From assembly GCF_000577615.1 (NCBI RefSeq), contig NZ_CBXX010000012.1:1-64000 (forward strand): a stretch of DNA of 64,000 nucleotides, given 5' to 3'. The notes under the pieces are model-generated. The model made no database searches. It was not told the DNA's origin and saw only the letters and a list, made by a program, of their open reading frames with translations. The translations under genes were made by a program, and so were the position numbers. Every line of letters starts with the position of its first letter. Positions within the stretch are counted from its first letter, which is position 1. Source of the DNA: Herbaspirillum sp. RV1423 (GTDB lineage Bacteria > Pseudomonadota > Gammaproteobacteria > Burkholderiales > Burkholderiaceae_D). This document shows positions 8,454-16,560 of this stretch, piece after piece.

Positions 8454-9062
8454 TTAAATATCGGCAAGTATCTGCACGATCTCCTGCCGGATATCGGCGA
8501 TGGAGCGCGTCGAATCGACAATGCGGAAACGTTGCGGAAACTGCGCGGCGCGGCGCAGGTATTCGGCGCGCGTGTCGGCGAAGAAATCGGCCTTTTCCTG
8601 CTCGAACTTGTCCAGCGCGCGTTCTGCGTCGAGACGCGCGCGCGCCACTTCCAGCGGCACGTCGAACAAGAGCGTCAGGTCCGGCTGCAGATGCGGATGC
8701 ACCCATTGCTCCAGCGCATCGAGCTTGTCCAGCGCCAGGTGGCGACCGCCGCCCTGATAAGCGAAGGTGGCGTCGGTAAAGCGGTCGGAAATCACCCAGT
8801 CGCCGCGCGCCAGGGCCGGTTCGATCACCTGCGCCAGATGTTCGCGGCGACCGGCAAACATCAGCAGCGCTTCGGTTTCCAGGTGCATCTTCTGATGCAG
8901 CACCAGGGAACGCAGGCTTTCGCCCAGTTCGGTGCCGCCCGGCTCGCGCGTGGTCACGACAGTCAGGCCGCGCGCGCGCAGCAGATCCGCGACAAAAGCG
9001 ATATGTGTCGACTTGCCGGCGCCGTCGATGCCTTCAAAGGTGATGAATTTGCCTGATGCCAT
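8454..9062 (-). CDS. tmk: Thymidylate kinase
   Basis: A 202-residue dTMP kinase catalysing ATP-dependent conversion of dTMP to dTDP. It shows the P-loop [11 protein letters not shown] near the N-terminus, [12 protein letters not shown], the dTMP-binding [17 protein letters not shown], and the lid region with [14 protein letters not shown]. The length is as expected. It lies between mltG and holB in the same orientation; the 45-bp gap to mltG suggests one operon. Confidence 0.97.
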   Translation of the reverse strand: MASGKFITFEGIDGAGKSTHIAFVADLLRARGLTVVTTREPGGTELGESLRSLVLHQKMHLETEALLMFAGRREHLAQVIEPALARGDWVISDRFTDATFAYQGGGRHLALDKLDALEQWVHPHLQPDLTLLFDVPLEVARARLDAERALDKFEQEKADFFADTRAEYLRRAAQFPQRFRIVDSTRSIADIRQEIVQILADI

Positions 9063-9107
9063 AGTGGGTAGTGGGGAGCGTGGGTCGGTTAAAAATATGA
9101 CGATAAG

Positions 9108-10088
9108 TTAGCGCTGGTACTTATTGACCGCCTGGTTATGCTCGCTCAGGTTGCTGGAAAAATGACTGGTGCCGTCGCCGCGGGCGACGAAGTACAAGGC
9201 GTCGGTCTTGTCCGGATTCAAGGCCGCTGCCAACGACGCGGCCCCCGGCAAGGCGATCGGCGTCGGCGGCATGCCCTTGCGGGTATAAGTATTGTACGGC
9301 GTGTCGGTCAGCAGATCGTTTTTGCGGATCACGCCCTGGTAACGCTCCCCCATGCCGTAAATTACTGTCGGGTCGGTCTGCAGCAACATGCCGGTCTTCA
9401 GGCGATTGATGAAAACGCCGGCCACCATGCCGCGTTCGGACTTTTGCCCGGTTTCCTTTTCGACGATGGAGGCCATGATCAGGGCGTCGTACGGCGTCTT
9501 GTACGGCAGCGACAGGTCGCGTTTGCTCCAGGCTTCGCCCAGGCGCTTGTTCATCAGAGTGAACGCCTGGCGGTATATCTGCATGTCGCTGGCGCCCTTG
9601 GCAAACAGATAGGTATCGGGGAAAAACAAGCCCTCAGGCGCGACGAACTCATTGGAGACCCTGGCCAGCAGTTCCGTGTCGGACAAGGCAGCAGTGTCGT
9701 GCTTGAGTCCCTTGTGGTCGGCGATGGCCTGGCGCATCTGCCTGAAGCTCCATCCTTCGATGATGGTCAACGATTCCTGGGCAAATTCGCCGCGCACCAG
9801 TTGTTCCAGCAAGCGCAAGGGCGTCGCGCCCGGCTTGAGTTCATAGCTGCCCGCCTTGATGCGGTTGCCCTTGCCGCTGCCGCGCGCCAGCAAGGCGAAC
9901 AGAATGGGGTTGACCGGCGCGCCGGCGTCGGCGATCTGCTGGGCAGCGCCGTTGATGCCGGCGCCGGGAGTGATGGTGAATTCAACGGATTTCTGACCTT
10001 CTCCGAGGATAGGCTGGCTCAGCCAGTATGCCGCCCCGCATCCCAGGGCAACCAAAAGAAGGACGATGGTGTTGAATATCTTTTTCAT
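9108..10088 (-). CDS. mltG: Endolytic peptidoglycan transglycosylase MltG
   Basis: A 326-residue YceG/MltG protein that cleaves nascent glycan strands at the inner membrane. It has an N-terminal membrane anchor (MKKIFNTIVLLLVALGCGAAYW) and the catalytic Glu in MASIVEKETGQ. Further conserved blocks are DPTVIYG, NTYTRKGMPPTPIALPG and the C-terminal FVARGDGTSHFS. The ATG at 10088 gives the canonical anchor. An upstream in-frame extension of 16 residues has no anchor-like sequence and was rejected. It is the first gene of the mltG-tmk-holB string and is divergent from ygfZ. Confidence 0.93.
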   Translation of the reverse strand: MKKIFNTIVLLLVALGCGAAYWLSQPILGEGQKSVEFTITPGAGINGAAQQIADAGAPVNPILFALLARGSGKGNRIKAGSYELKPGATPLRLLEQLVRGEFAQESLTIIEGWSFRQMRQAIADHKGLKHDTAALSDTELLARVSNEFVAPEGLFFPDTYLFAKGASDMQIYRQAFTLMNKRLGEAWSKRDLSLPYKTPYDALIMASIVEKETGQKSERGMVAGVFINRLKTGMLLQTDPTVIYGMGERYQGVIRKNDLLTDTPYNTYTRKGMPPTPIALPGAASLAAALNPDKTDALYFVARGDGTSHFSSNLSEHNQAVNKYQR

Positions 10089-10185
10089 TGTTGAGGCAAA
10101 ATCCGGTGCAATCCAACGCGCTTTTTCCAGCGCCACTATAATCGAGCCATCAATGATAATCGCTGTTAGCCCAGTAACCTAATTT

Positions 10186-11250
10186 ATGACCGATTCGACC
10201 TCAGCGCGCACTGCATGGCACACCTTCCTGGAACAGCAAGGCGCCCGGTTTGATGCCTCTGCACAAGAGGTCAGCCATTTCGGCGCCGTCGCCGACACAG
10301 CCTTGCCTGATCATTTCGTCGCCCCCCTCACGGACGTGGGCCTGATTTCGCTGACCGGCGATGATGCAGCCTCTTTCCTGCACAACCAGATCACCAACGA
10401 CGTTGAAAAACTCGACCTTGCCACCGCGCGCCTGGCCGGTTATTGCACACCCAAAGGTCGCCTGCTGGCCACATTTCTGATGTGGAAGGATGCCGGGCAA
10501 ATCGTGCTGGAATTGCCGCACGCCCTGCAACCTGCAATCCAGAAGCGCCTGCAGATGTTCGTCCTGCGCGCCAAGGCCAAGCTGGCCGACATCGGCGAGC
10601 AACGCGTGGTGCTCGGCCTGGCCGGGAATACCGCTGCGGAAGCCTTGCAGCAATGGTTTCCCCAATTGCCGGCACAGCCTTACGGCAAGACCGACAACGA
10701 CAACGGCACCCTGGTGCGCGTCGCCGACAGCCGCCGGTCGCCGCGTTATCAATGGATCACGACGCTGGAGCAAGCCATGGCCGCCTGGCCGGTCCTGACG
10801 CAAAAGCTCAGTGCAAGCGGTGCCCATGCCTGGCGTCTGGGCGACATCTACGCCGGCGTGCCGACCATCACTCAACCGACGCAAGAACAGTTCGTGCCGC
10901 AAATGATCAACTTCGAGCTGATCGGCGGCGTCAACTTCAAAAAAGGCTGCTACCCGGGACAGGAAATTGTCGCCCGCAGCCAATATCTCGGCAAGCTGAA
11001 GCGCCGCAGCGTGCTGGCGCTGGTGGCCTCAGGGCAAGTACAGCCCGGCGCCGAAGTATTCTCCAGCGAGGACCCCGGCCAGCCTTGCGGCATGGTCGTC
11101 AATGCGGAACCGGACGGCGCCGGCAATTCGGCATGCCTGGTGGAAATCAAGCTGGCAGCCTCCGAGTCCGGCAGCATCCATCTCGGCGCCGTCGACGGCC
11201 CGGCGCTGCAATTGCAGACGCTGCCCTACGAGTTGACGGACCCGCAATAA
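10186..11250 (+). CDS. ygfZ: tRNA-modifying/Fe-S assembly folate-binding protein YgfZ
   Basis: A 354-residue GcvT-like protein with the diagnostic YgfZ motif KKGCYPGQEIVARSQY, containing the conserved Cys. It also has the GDDAASFLHNQITNDV region near residue 60. YgfZ supports Fe-S enzymes such as MiaB in a folate-dependent way in the cytoplasm. It is divergent from mltG, a common pairing in Burkholderiales. The DUF4936 gene follows after 25 bp and is probably co-transcribed. Confidence 0.93.
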   Translation: MTDSTSARTAWHTFLEQQGARFDASAQEVSHFGAVADTALPDHFVAPLTDVGLISLTGDDAASFLHNQITNDVEKLDLATARLAGYCTPKGRLLATFLMWKDAGQIVLELPHALQPAIQKRLQMFVLRAKAKLADIGEQRVVLGLAGNTAAEALQQWFPQLPAQPYGKTDNDNGTLVRVADSRRSPRYQWITTLEQAMAAWPVLTQKLSASGAHAWRLGDIYAGVPTITQPTQEQFVPQMINFELIGGVNFKKGCYPGQEIVARSQYLGKLKRRSVLALVASGQVQPGAEVFSSEDPGQPCGMVVNAEPDGAGNSACLVEIKLAASESGSIHLGAVDGPALQLQTLPYELTDPQ

Positions 11251-11275
11251 CGCTATAAGCGACCGGAGCTTGCCG

Positions 11276-11563
11276 ATGGACCTCTACATTTATTACCGCG
11301 TGCCCGTCGGTAATTCGGCGCAACTGGAGCGGCAGGCCGCTGCGCTGCAAACCCGCCTGTCGCAACAACTGAAGGTGGCAACCGAACTCAAGCGCCGCCC
11401 GCAGGACAAGGATGGCATGCATACCTGGATGGAAGTCTACCTCGACGTGCCGGACGGTTTCGAAGCCGCCCTGCAGGAGGCAGTTGCCGATACCGGCCTG
11501 GACGCCCTGATCGACGGCGCGCGCCATATCGAACACTTTCTGGACTTTTCGCCATGTGCCTGA
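11276..11563 (+). CDS. DUF4936 family protein
   Basis: A 95-residue protein of a family found mainly in Burkholderiales. It starts MDLYIYYRVP and contains HTWMEVYLDV, suggesting a small alpha/beta (ferredoxin-like) fold. No function is established. The ATG at 11276 was preferred over an in-frame TTG at 11270 because GGAG at 11265-11268 gives correct spacing. It overlaps the next gene by 10 bp, so translation of the two is probably coupled. Confidence 0.8.
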   Translation: MDLYIYYRVPVGNSAQLERQAAALQTRLSQQLKVATELKRRPQDKDGMHTWMEVYLDVPDGFEAALQEAVADTGLDALIDGARHIEHFLDFSPCA

Positions 11564-12384
11564 TCATTTTTGCATGGAAAGTCATTCCCGGCATGCCGCT
11601 GATCGCGGCGGCCAACCGCGACGAGTTTTATCAGCGCCCGGCCAGCGCCGCAGGCTGGTGGGAAGACCGCCCCGACATCTACGCCGGCCGCGACCTGCAA
11701 GCCGGCGGCACCTGGCTCGGCGTCACGCGTGAAGGCCGCTTTGCCGCGCTGACCAACGTCCGTGCGCCGTCCGAAAAGCGTCCCGACGCGCCGACGCGCG
11801 GCAAACTGGTTTCCGATTACCTGGCCGGCGATTTCACGCCGCAACAGTATGTCGAACATATCCGGGCCGACGCCGGGCAATACAACGGCTTCAACCTGAT
11901 CGCCGGCGATCGCGACACCTTGCTATGGTATTCCAACAAGGGCGATGAAGATCCGCGCAACGGCCAGCCTTTGGGCTACGGCGTCTACGGCCTGTCCAAC
12001 GCCCTGCTCGACACGCCGTGGCCCAAGGTGACGCGTGCCAAGGCGCAGTTCGCCAGCCTGCTGTGCCAGGGAGCGCCGGAAGAAACCTTCTTCGAACTGC
12101 TCAGCGACAGCACGCGCGCCAACGATTGCCGCCTGCCCAGCACCGGCGTCAGCCTCGAATTAGAACGCGTGCTTTCGTCGATTTTCATCTGTTCGCCCGA
12201 TTACGGCACCCGCGCCTCCACGGTCGTGCGCGTTCCCATCGTCGGCGAACCGGTATTGAACGAACTTGTTGTCGATCCGATCACATCCTGCCAGGCCGCC
12301 CCCGCCACGGAGCAACAAAAGAAAAGCTCCCTGTGCAAACTGAAACTCAAACCCGACGTGAACAGCCCGGAAAGCCCCAGTTGA
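11554..12384 (+). CDS. NRDE (TANGO2-like) family protein
   Basis: A 276-residue protein with the family-defining NRDE motif (AAANRDEFYQRP) and the conserved MCLI N-terminus, where Cys2 lies at the position of an N-terminal nucleophile. Blocks GTWLGVTREGRFAALTN and NGFNLIAGD are typical. TANGO2 homologues have been linked to haem handling and acyl metabolism, but the bacterial role is unsettled. It ends the ygfZ-DUF4936-NRDE group. A 480-bp gene-free stretch with terminators follows. Confidence 0.88.
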   Translation: MCLIIFAWKVIPGMPLIAAANRDEFYQRPASAAGWWEDRPDIYAGRDLQAGGTWLGVTREGRFAALTNVRAPSEKRPDAPTRGKLVSDYLAGDFTPQQYVEHIRADAGQYNGFNLIAGDRDTLLWYSNKGDEDPRNGQPLGYGVYGLSNALLDTPWPKVTRAKAQFASLLCQGAPEETFFELLSDSTRANDCRLPSTGVSLELERVLSSIFICSPDYGTRASTVVRVPIVGEPVLNELVVDPITSCQAAPATEQQKKSSLCKLKLKPDVNSPESPS

Positions 12385-12439
12385 CGGCGTTAGCCGGAAA
12401 CATTATCACCAAAACGCATATCTGATATTTGAGAAATAA

Positions 12440-12548
12440 AGTAGATGGTTTTTGTGCGGAGCATTAAAGTTGCACCTGTCTCCTCCAATTTCCTCCTTAA
12501 AGAATTGGATTTAAGCCCGCACCGCAAGGTTGCGGGCTTTTTTTTCAC
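12440..12548 (+). ncRNA. Candidate small RNA with looped anti-Shine-Dalgarno motif
   Basis: The segment ends in a strong terminator (12513-12548). Just upstream, TCCAATT (12484-12490) and AATTGGA (12503-12509) form a 7-bp stem. Its 12-nt loop carries CCTCCTTA (12492-12499), identical to the anti-SD end of 16S rRNA. A second CCTCC lies at 12482-12486. This architecture resembles the betaproteobacterial toxic small RNA family, described as carrying anti-SD loops; that assignment is from memory and needs a covariance search. The 5' end is not defined by a clear promoter. The alternative is a leader or attenuator, but no gene follows on this strand. Confidence 0.6.
12511..12548 (+). terminator. 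Rho-independent terminator of the candidate sRNA
   Basis: Arms AAGCCCGCA and TGCGGGCTT around ACCGCAAGGT, followed by eight T. It lies over 100 bp after the NRDE gene, so it is more likely the end of a separate short transcript than of that gene. Confidence 0.9.
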
Positions 12549-12639
12549 CAGCCGCCAGGTTCCGCAGCGCCTCCGGTATTCGCGCGCCGATGCCAATGAA
12601 GTCGTTCCCCCGAGAACGTATGCTGCACCGCAGAATGAC

Positions 12640-12747
12640 TAATGCCGCCAAAGGGAACACAATGCATTCAAATAAATCCAGTCCTTAAGAGGCTGCGAGG
12701 AGACCAAGACCCGTAACGTGCCCCCTTTCGTTATGGGTCTTTTCTTT
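12640..12747 (+). ncRNA. Possible second small transcript, complementary to the first
   Basis: A gene-free segment ending in a second strong terminator. It contains GAGGAGAC (12697-12704), exactly complementary to GTCTCCTC (12478-12485) in the candidate anti-SD RNA. No promoter could be identified with confidence and the 5' boundary is arbitrary. It may be an antisense or sponge partner, or simply a terminator remnant. Confidence 0.3.
12706..12747. terminator. Strong hairpin terminator
   Basis: Arms AAGACCCGTAACG (12706-12718) and CGTTATGGGTCTT (12729-12741) pair over 13 positions with one G-U, followed by TTCTTTT. No gene on the + strand precedes it closely, supporting a short transcript from 12.6 kb. 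Confidence 0.85.
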
Positions 12748-12789
12748 TGTGCGGCCCTTTTTGCACGAACGCTTTGCTGTTGCTGCAAT

Positions 12790-12831
12790 AAAAAGCGGCG
12801 GCGGGACAATCAGTCCCGCCGCCGCTTTTTC
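12790..12831. terminator. Bidirectional terminator downstream of dctA
   Basis: A perfect 17-18-bp hairpin with core GCGGCGGCGGGAC and GTCCCGCCGCCGC, flanked by A and T runs on the two sides. It lies 37 bp past the dctA stop and can work on either strand. Confidence 0.92.
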
Positions 12832-12867
12832 CTGCATCAATCCATATTCCAGAATGACGCCCCGAGA

Positions 12868-14187
12868 TTAGCGATGAATCTTCGCTTCAGTGCGATCAAG
12901 CACAGCTTCCGGCTCATTGGCCTCTTCCGAGGTTTCGTTATTCAACTGCGCGTGCAGACGCTTCTCATCCAGCTCGTTGCTCCACTTCGCCACGATGATG
13001 GTCGCCACGCCATTGCCGATGGTGTTGGTCAACGCACGCGCTTCCGACATGAAACGATCGATGCCGAGGATCAGCGCCAGGCCGGCCACAGGCAAGTGTC
13101 CCACCGCCGACAAGGTCGCCGCCAGCACGATAAAACCGCTGCCGGTGATGCCCGCCGCGCCTTTGGATGTCAGCAGCAGCACGGCCAGCAAGGTCAGCTC
13201 CTGCACTAGCGTCATCGGCGTGTTGGTGGCTTGCGCAATAAAGACCGCCGCCATCGTCAGGTAAATCGCGGTGCCGTCCAGGTTGAACGAATAACCAGTA
13301 GGAATCACCAGGCCGACCACGGTCTTCTTGGCGCCCAGATTCTCCATCTTGGCCAGCATGCGCGGCAACACCGACTCGGACGAGGATGTACCCAGCACGA
13401 TCAGCAGCTCTTCCTTGATGTACTTGACGAACTTCCACACGCTGAAGCCGTGCAGACGGGTAATAGTGCCCAGCACGATGAAGATGAAGAACAGGCAGGT
13501 CAGGTAGAACGTCCCCATCAGCTTGCCCAGCGACAGCAGCGAACCGACGCCGTACTTGCCGATAGTGAAAGCCATTGCGCCAAAAGCGCCAACAGGAGCA
13601 ACCTTCATGATAGTGCCGACCACGGCGAACAGGACGTGGGAGATCTTTTCGATGAAATCGAAAATCATCGTGCCCCGGCCGCCGAAGCGATGCAGCGCAA
13701 AGCCGAACAGTACCGAGACCAGCAGCACCTGCAGCACGTCGCCCTTGGCAAACGCATCGACCATGCTGGTCGGGATGATGTTCATCAAGAAGTCAACCGT
13801 GCTGGTCATCTTGCCCGGACCGGTGTAGGCGGTAATGCTCTTGGTATCGATGGTGTTCGGATCGATGTTCATGCCGGCGCCGGGCTGCAGGAAGTTGACC
13901 AGCACCAGACCGACGATCAGCGCCAGCGTGCTGACGACTTCGAAGTACAACAGCGCCAGGCCGCCGGTCTTGCCAACCTTTTTCATGTCTTCCATGCCGG
14001 CGATGCCCAGCACGACAGTACAGAAAATCACCGGCGCAATGATCATCTTGATCAGCTTGATGAAGCCGTCGCCAAGCGGTTTCATCGCCTCGCCGGAATG
14101 CGGATAGAAGTGACCAAGCAGCACACCGATGGCAATCGCCACCAACACCTGGAAGTAAAGAGACTTATAAAGTGGCGTCTTGGCCAT
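12868..14187 (-). CDS. dctA: C4-dicarboxylate:H+/Na+ symporter
   Basis: A DAACS-family carrier of 439 residues for succinate, fumarate and malate. It has about eight membrane helices and two re-entrant loops. Family marks are the serine-rich [14 protein letters not shown], the [13 protein letters not shown] motif and [18 protein letters not shown]. The ATG at 14187 was chosen because GGAG lies 6 bp before it; a longer form from 14199 would place this GGAG inside the gene. No sigma-54-type promoter could be recognised upstream. It ends at a strong terminator. Confidence 0.95.
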   Translation of the reverse strand: MAKTPLYKSLYFQVLVAIAIGVLLGHFYPHSGEAMKPLGDGFIKLIKMIIAPVIFCTVVLGIAGMEDMKKVGKTGGLALLYFEVVSTLALIVGLVLVNFLQPGAGMNIDPNTIDTKSITAYTGPGKMTSTVDFLMNIIPTSMVDAFAKGDVLQVLLVSVLFGFALHRFGGRGTMIFDFIEKISHVLFAVVGTIMKVAPVGAFGAMAFTIGKYGVGSLLSLGKLMGTFYLTCLFFIFIVLGTITRLHGFSVWKFVKYIKEELLIVLGTSSSESVLPRMLAKMENLGAKKTVVGLVIPTGYSFNLDGTAIYLTMAAVFIAQATNTPMTLVQELTLLAVLLLTSKGAAGITGSGFIVLAATLSAVGHLPVAGLALILGIDRFMSEARALTNTIGNGVATIIVAKWSNELDEKRLHAQLNNETSEEANEPEAVLDRTEAKIHR

Positions 14188-14438
14188 GCGGTTCTCCATT
14201 TATTATGAGATCTCAGGAAACTTGTCGTGCAGCCGACATTGCCAGAGGTCCATAAGAAACGCCTAGAGTCGCTGCGGGCGCAAGTATGCCCGACCAGCAT
14301 ACCCCTAGATATTGTGGGAAACCACAACAAAACCTTGAATTATTACCAAACGGAAATAGTGAGGCCTTTGCGCAACGCGACCGCGTCCGTTTGCGCTGAA
14401 TGAAAATAGCAAGCCACCACTCCCCTCGTCTGGCTGAA

Positions 14439-14864
14439 TCAGCTTAGTCCCGCACGCATATGGATGTGCCTGATGCCCGCTTCCATGAACTCCTCTCCTT
14501 CCTGCCGGAAGCCGTGGCTGCCATAGAAAGACGCCGCGTGTGTTTGTGCGTTCAGCGCGACTTCACGGTCACCTCGTTGCCGCGCCGCCGCCATCAACGC
14601 CTGCAGCACTGCACCGCCAATACCCTGGCCGCGACCGTGCTTGCGCACCGCCATGCGGCCGATGTGGCCGTCCGGCAGCAAACGGCCGGTGGCAACAGGC
14701 ACGCCGGTTTCGTCGTACGCCACGGCATGCACGCAGACGGCATCCATCTCGTCCATTTCCAGTTCGGCGGGAACGTTTTGCTCGACCACGAAGACTTCGT
14801 TGCGGATCAGCGCAGCATCTTCACGCAGGTCGGCCCATGCGGCAATCTTGATGTCGTATTTCAT
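14439..14864 (-). CDS. GNAT family N-acetyltransferase (ElaA/YjcF-like)
   Basis: A 141-residue GNAT protein. The N-terminal IRNEVFVVEQNVPAELEMD block and the motif A segment IGRMAVRKHGRGQGIG place it near the ElaA/YjcF-type group. The acceptor is unknown. It is the last of three small minus-strand genes (Dabb, hotdog thioesterase, GNAT) separated by short gaps, which are probably co-transcribed. Confidence 0.85.
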   Translation of the reverse strand: MKYDIKIAAWADLREDAALIRNEVFVVEQNVPAELEMDEMDAVCVHAVAYDETGVPVATGRLLPDGHIGRMAVRKHGRGQGIGGAVLQALMAAARQRGDREVALNAQTHAASFYGSHGFRQEGEEFMEAGIRHIHMRAGLS

Positions 14865-14888
14865 ATATGGATGTCTCTTGCAGGTCTC

Positions 14889-15326
14889 TCATTTTTCATG
14901 CGTCAGCTTTTTCGCAATATCGACGCGCTTGACCGCCTTGAATGTGCCCATCGCCTTGGCGACCAGCTTGTCGCCGTTCCACAGTTCCGCTTCGCAGAAG
15001 CACATGGTGGTCGAGCGATGATAGGCAACGCCCTTCGCCACGATGGTCTCGCCGGCCATGCCGGCAGGCAGCAGGAAACTGGTGCTCATGTCCACCGTGG
15101 CCGACGACTTCGCCTCCGGTATTGCCGTACGCGCCGCCAGGCCCATCGCGACATCCATCAGCGTCATCGAAATGCCGCCCTGGGCGACGTGCCAACTGTT
15201 CATGAATTCGGGGCGCAGCAGCAGCGCCATGGAAGCCTTGCCGTCGCCGTATTCCAGCACCTCGACGCCGAGGCTTTCCAGATACGGATTGCCGTTGCTG
15301 AACACTTCGGATAAGGAGTGACTCAT
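14889..15326 (-). CDS. PaaI-like hotdog-fold thioesterase
   Basis: A 145-residue single hotdog-domain protein. The helix region WHVAQGGISMTLMDVAMGLAA carries the usual HGG/QGG-like and acidic positions of PaaI/YigI thioesterases. ATVDMSTSFLLPA and the C-terminal AKAMGTFKAVK complete the fold. It probably hydrolyses an acyl-CoA; the chain is unknown. It lies 24 bp before the GNAT gene and 20 bp after the Dabb gene. Confidence 0.85.
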   Translation of the reverse strand: MSHSLSEVFSNGNPYLESLGVEVLEYGDGKASMALLLRPEFMNSWHVAQGGISMTLMDVAMGLAARTAIPEAKSSATVDMSTSFLLPAGMAGETIVAKGVAYHRSTTMCFCEAELWNGDKLVAKAMGTFKAVKRVDIAKKLTHEK

Positions 15327-15346
15327 ATAAATACCTTATGCGCCGC

Positions 15347-15649
15347 TCAGATCTCGTAATCCATGCATTGGCGACCTTCGCGGATCGCGCCGATGAACGG
15401 TTTGATGGCGACATGGTCGGGATGATCCTGATACGCATCCAGGGCCGCCCTGGACTCGAACTCGGAGTACAGCACAACGTCGTAAGTCGCTTCCAATCCC
15501 GGCTGGGCCAGCATGGCTTCGAACTTCAGCATGCCCGGCACCAGGCCCGCGCAACCGTCGAGCAAAGCCTTCATTTTGCGCGCATTGCTTGCCTTGTCGG
15601 CGCCTTCGGCCTGGTCTTTCAGTTTCCACATCACGATATGTTTCAGCAT
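15347..15649 (-). CDS. Dabb (stress-responsive A/B barrel) domain protein
   Basis: A 100-residue dimeric alpha/beta-barrel domain. It starts MLKHIVMWKLKD and contains YDVVLYSEFESRAALDAYQDHP, typical of Dabb proteins. Such domains bind small hydrophobic ligands or act as small monooxygenase- or cyclase-like enzymes; the role here is unknown. It is the first gene of the Dabb-thioesterase-GNAT string and divergent from the DnaQ-like gene. Confidence 0.87.
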   Translation of the reverse strand: MLKHIVMWKLKDQAEGADKASNARKMKALLDGCAGLVPGMLKFEAMLAQPGLEATYDVVLYSEFESRAALDAYQDHPDHVAIKPFIGAIREGRQCMDYEI

Positions 15650-15770
15650 GGCGTCTCTCTCCGCAAATAGGCAAAGCCGTAATGATAAGCGATGGCTGAG
15701 CAGCGCGCTTTACACGATTCGACGCAGATAAGCCAGTGCGTATTAAAATCCGTCTCTCGCCATTCTTGAA

Positions 15771-16400
15771 TTGCCGTTAGCTGTGATCAACCAACCTGTC
15801 GTCATGCTGGACTTTGAAACCACCGGCCTGAGTCCCGCGCAAGGCGCCCGCATCACCGAAGTCGCCGCGCTGCGCATCGTCGACGGCCGCATTGTCGAAC
15901 GCTTCGTTTCCCTCATCAATTGCGGCGCCGAGATCCCGTACGACATCACTGCGCTGACCGGCATTACCCAGGAAATGGTCGATACTGCGCCGCCGGTCGA
16001 GCGCATCGTGCCGGAACTGCTGCGCTTCATCGGCAGCGATGCCCTTGCGGCGCACAACGCCAGTTTCGATTCAAAATTCCTGAGCGCAGAAGCCGAGCGC
16101 CTCGATTTGCAAACCGGCCATTCCGAACTGGTCTGTTCGCTGCTGCTGTCGCGCCGCCTGCTGCCGGGCCTGCCCAGCTATCGCTTGTCCAGCCTGGCCG
16201 ACAGCCTGGGAATCCGTTTCAGCGGCCATGCCCACCGCGCCGAAGCCGATGCCGAAGTCTCTGCCGAATTGCTGCGGCATCTGAGCGATCGGCTGCGCAG
16301 ACATCACCAATGCCGCCGGATCGATCCCCCGCTGCTGGCGGCGATCAATCGCCTGCCCGCCGCCAAAGTGCCGGCTTTTCTGCAACAACAGGCAGCCTGA
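15771..16400 (+). CDS. DnaQ-like 3'-5' exonuclease
   Basis: A 209-residue DEDDh exonuclease. ExoI motif MLDFETTG, ExoII motif AHNASFDSKFL and ExoIII HAHRAEADAEV give the three acidic residues and the catalytic His. It is shorter than full polymerase III epsilon and lacks a clear polymerase-binding tail. A role in DNA repair or RNA trimming fits better than replication proofreading. The start is uncertain between TTG at 15771 and GTG at 15783; neither has a good ribosome-binding site. Confidence 0.88.
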   Translation: MPLAVINQPVVMLDFETTGLSPAQGARITEVAALRIVDGRIVERFVSLINCGAEIPYDITALTGITQEMVDTAPPVERIVPELLRFIGSDALAAHNASFDSKFLSAEAERLDLQTGHSELVCSLLLSRRLLPGLPSYRLSSLADSLGIRFSGHAHRAEADAEVSAELLRHLSDRLRRHHQCRRIDPPLLAAINRLPAAKVPAFLQQQAA

Positions 16401-16560
16401 CCGCCCGCTTGCGTCTTGCGGATTCGCTGTAAGGTTGTGTAAGTTTCAAGCAAGTATTGCGTAAGGTTAGCGTCGCACACTCCATGCGTGCACAAATGGC
16501 GCCAGCGCAGTTTGGTCGCCCGTTTGTACATCCATTACATTAATAATCAAGGAGACAAGC

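Noticed and set aside
10089-10136. Upstream extension of mltG by 16 residues
   Set aside because: The canonical membrane anchor begins at the ATG at 10088; the extension has no ribosome-binding site and is not family-like.
14200-14438. Sigma-54 promoter for dctA
   Set aside because: I looked for GG-N10-GC type -24/-12 elements on the minus strand before the start and found no convincing match.
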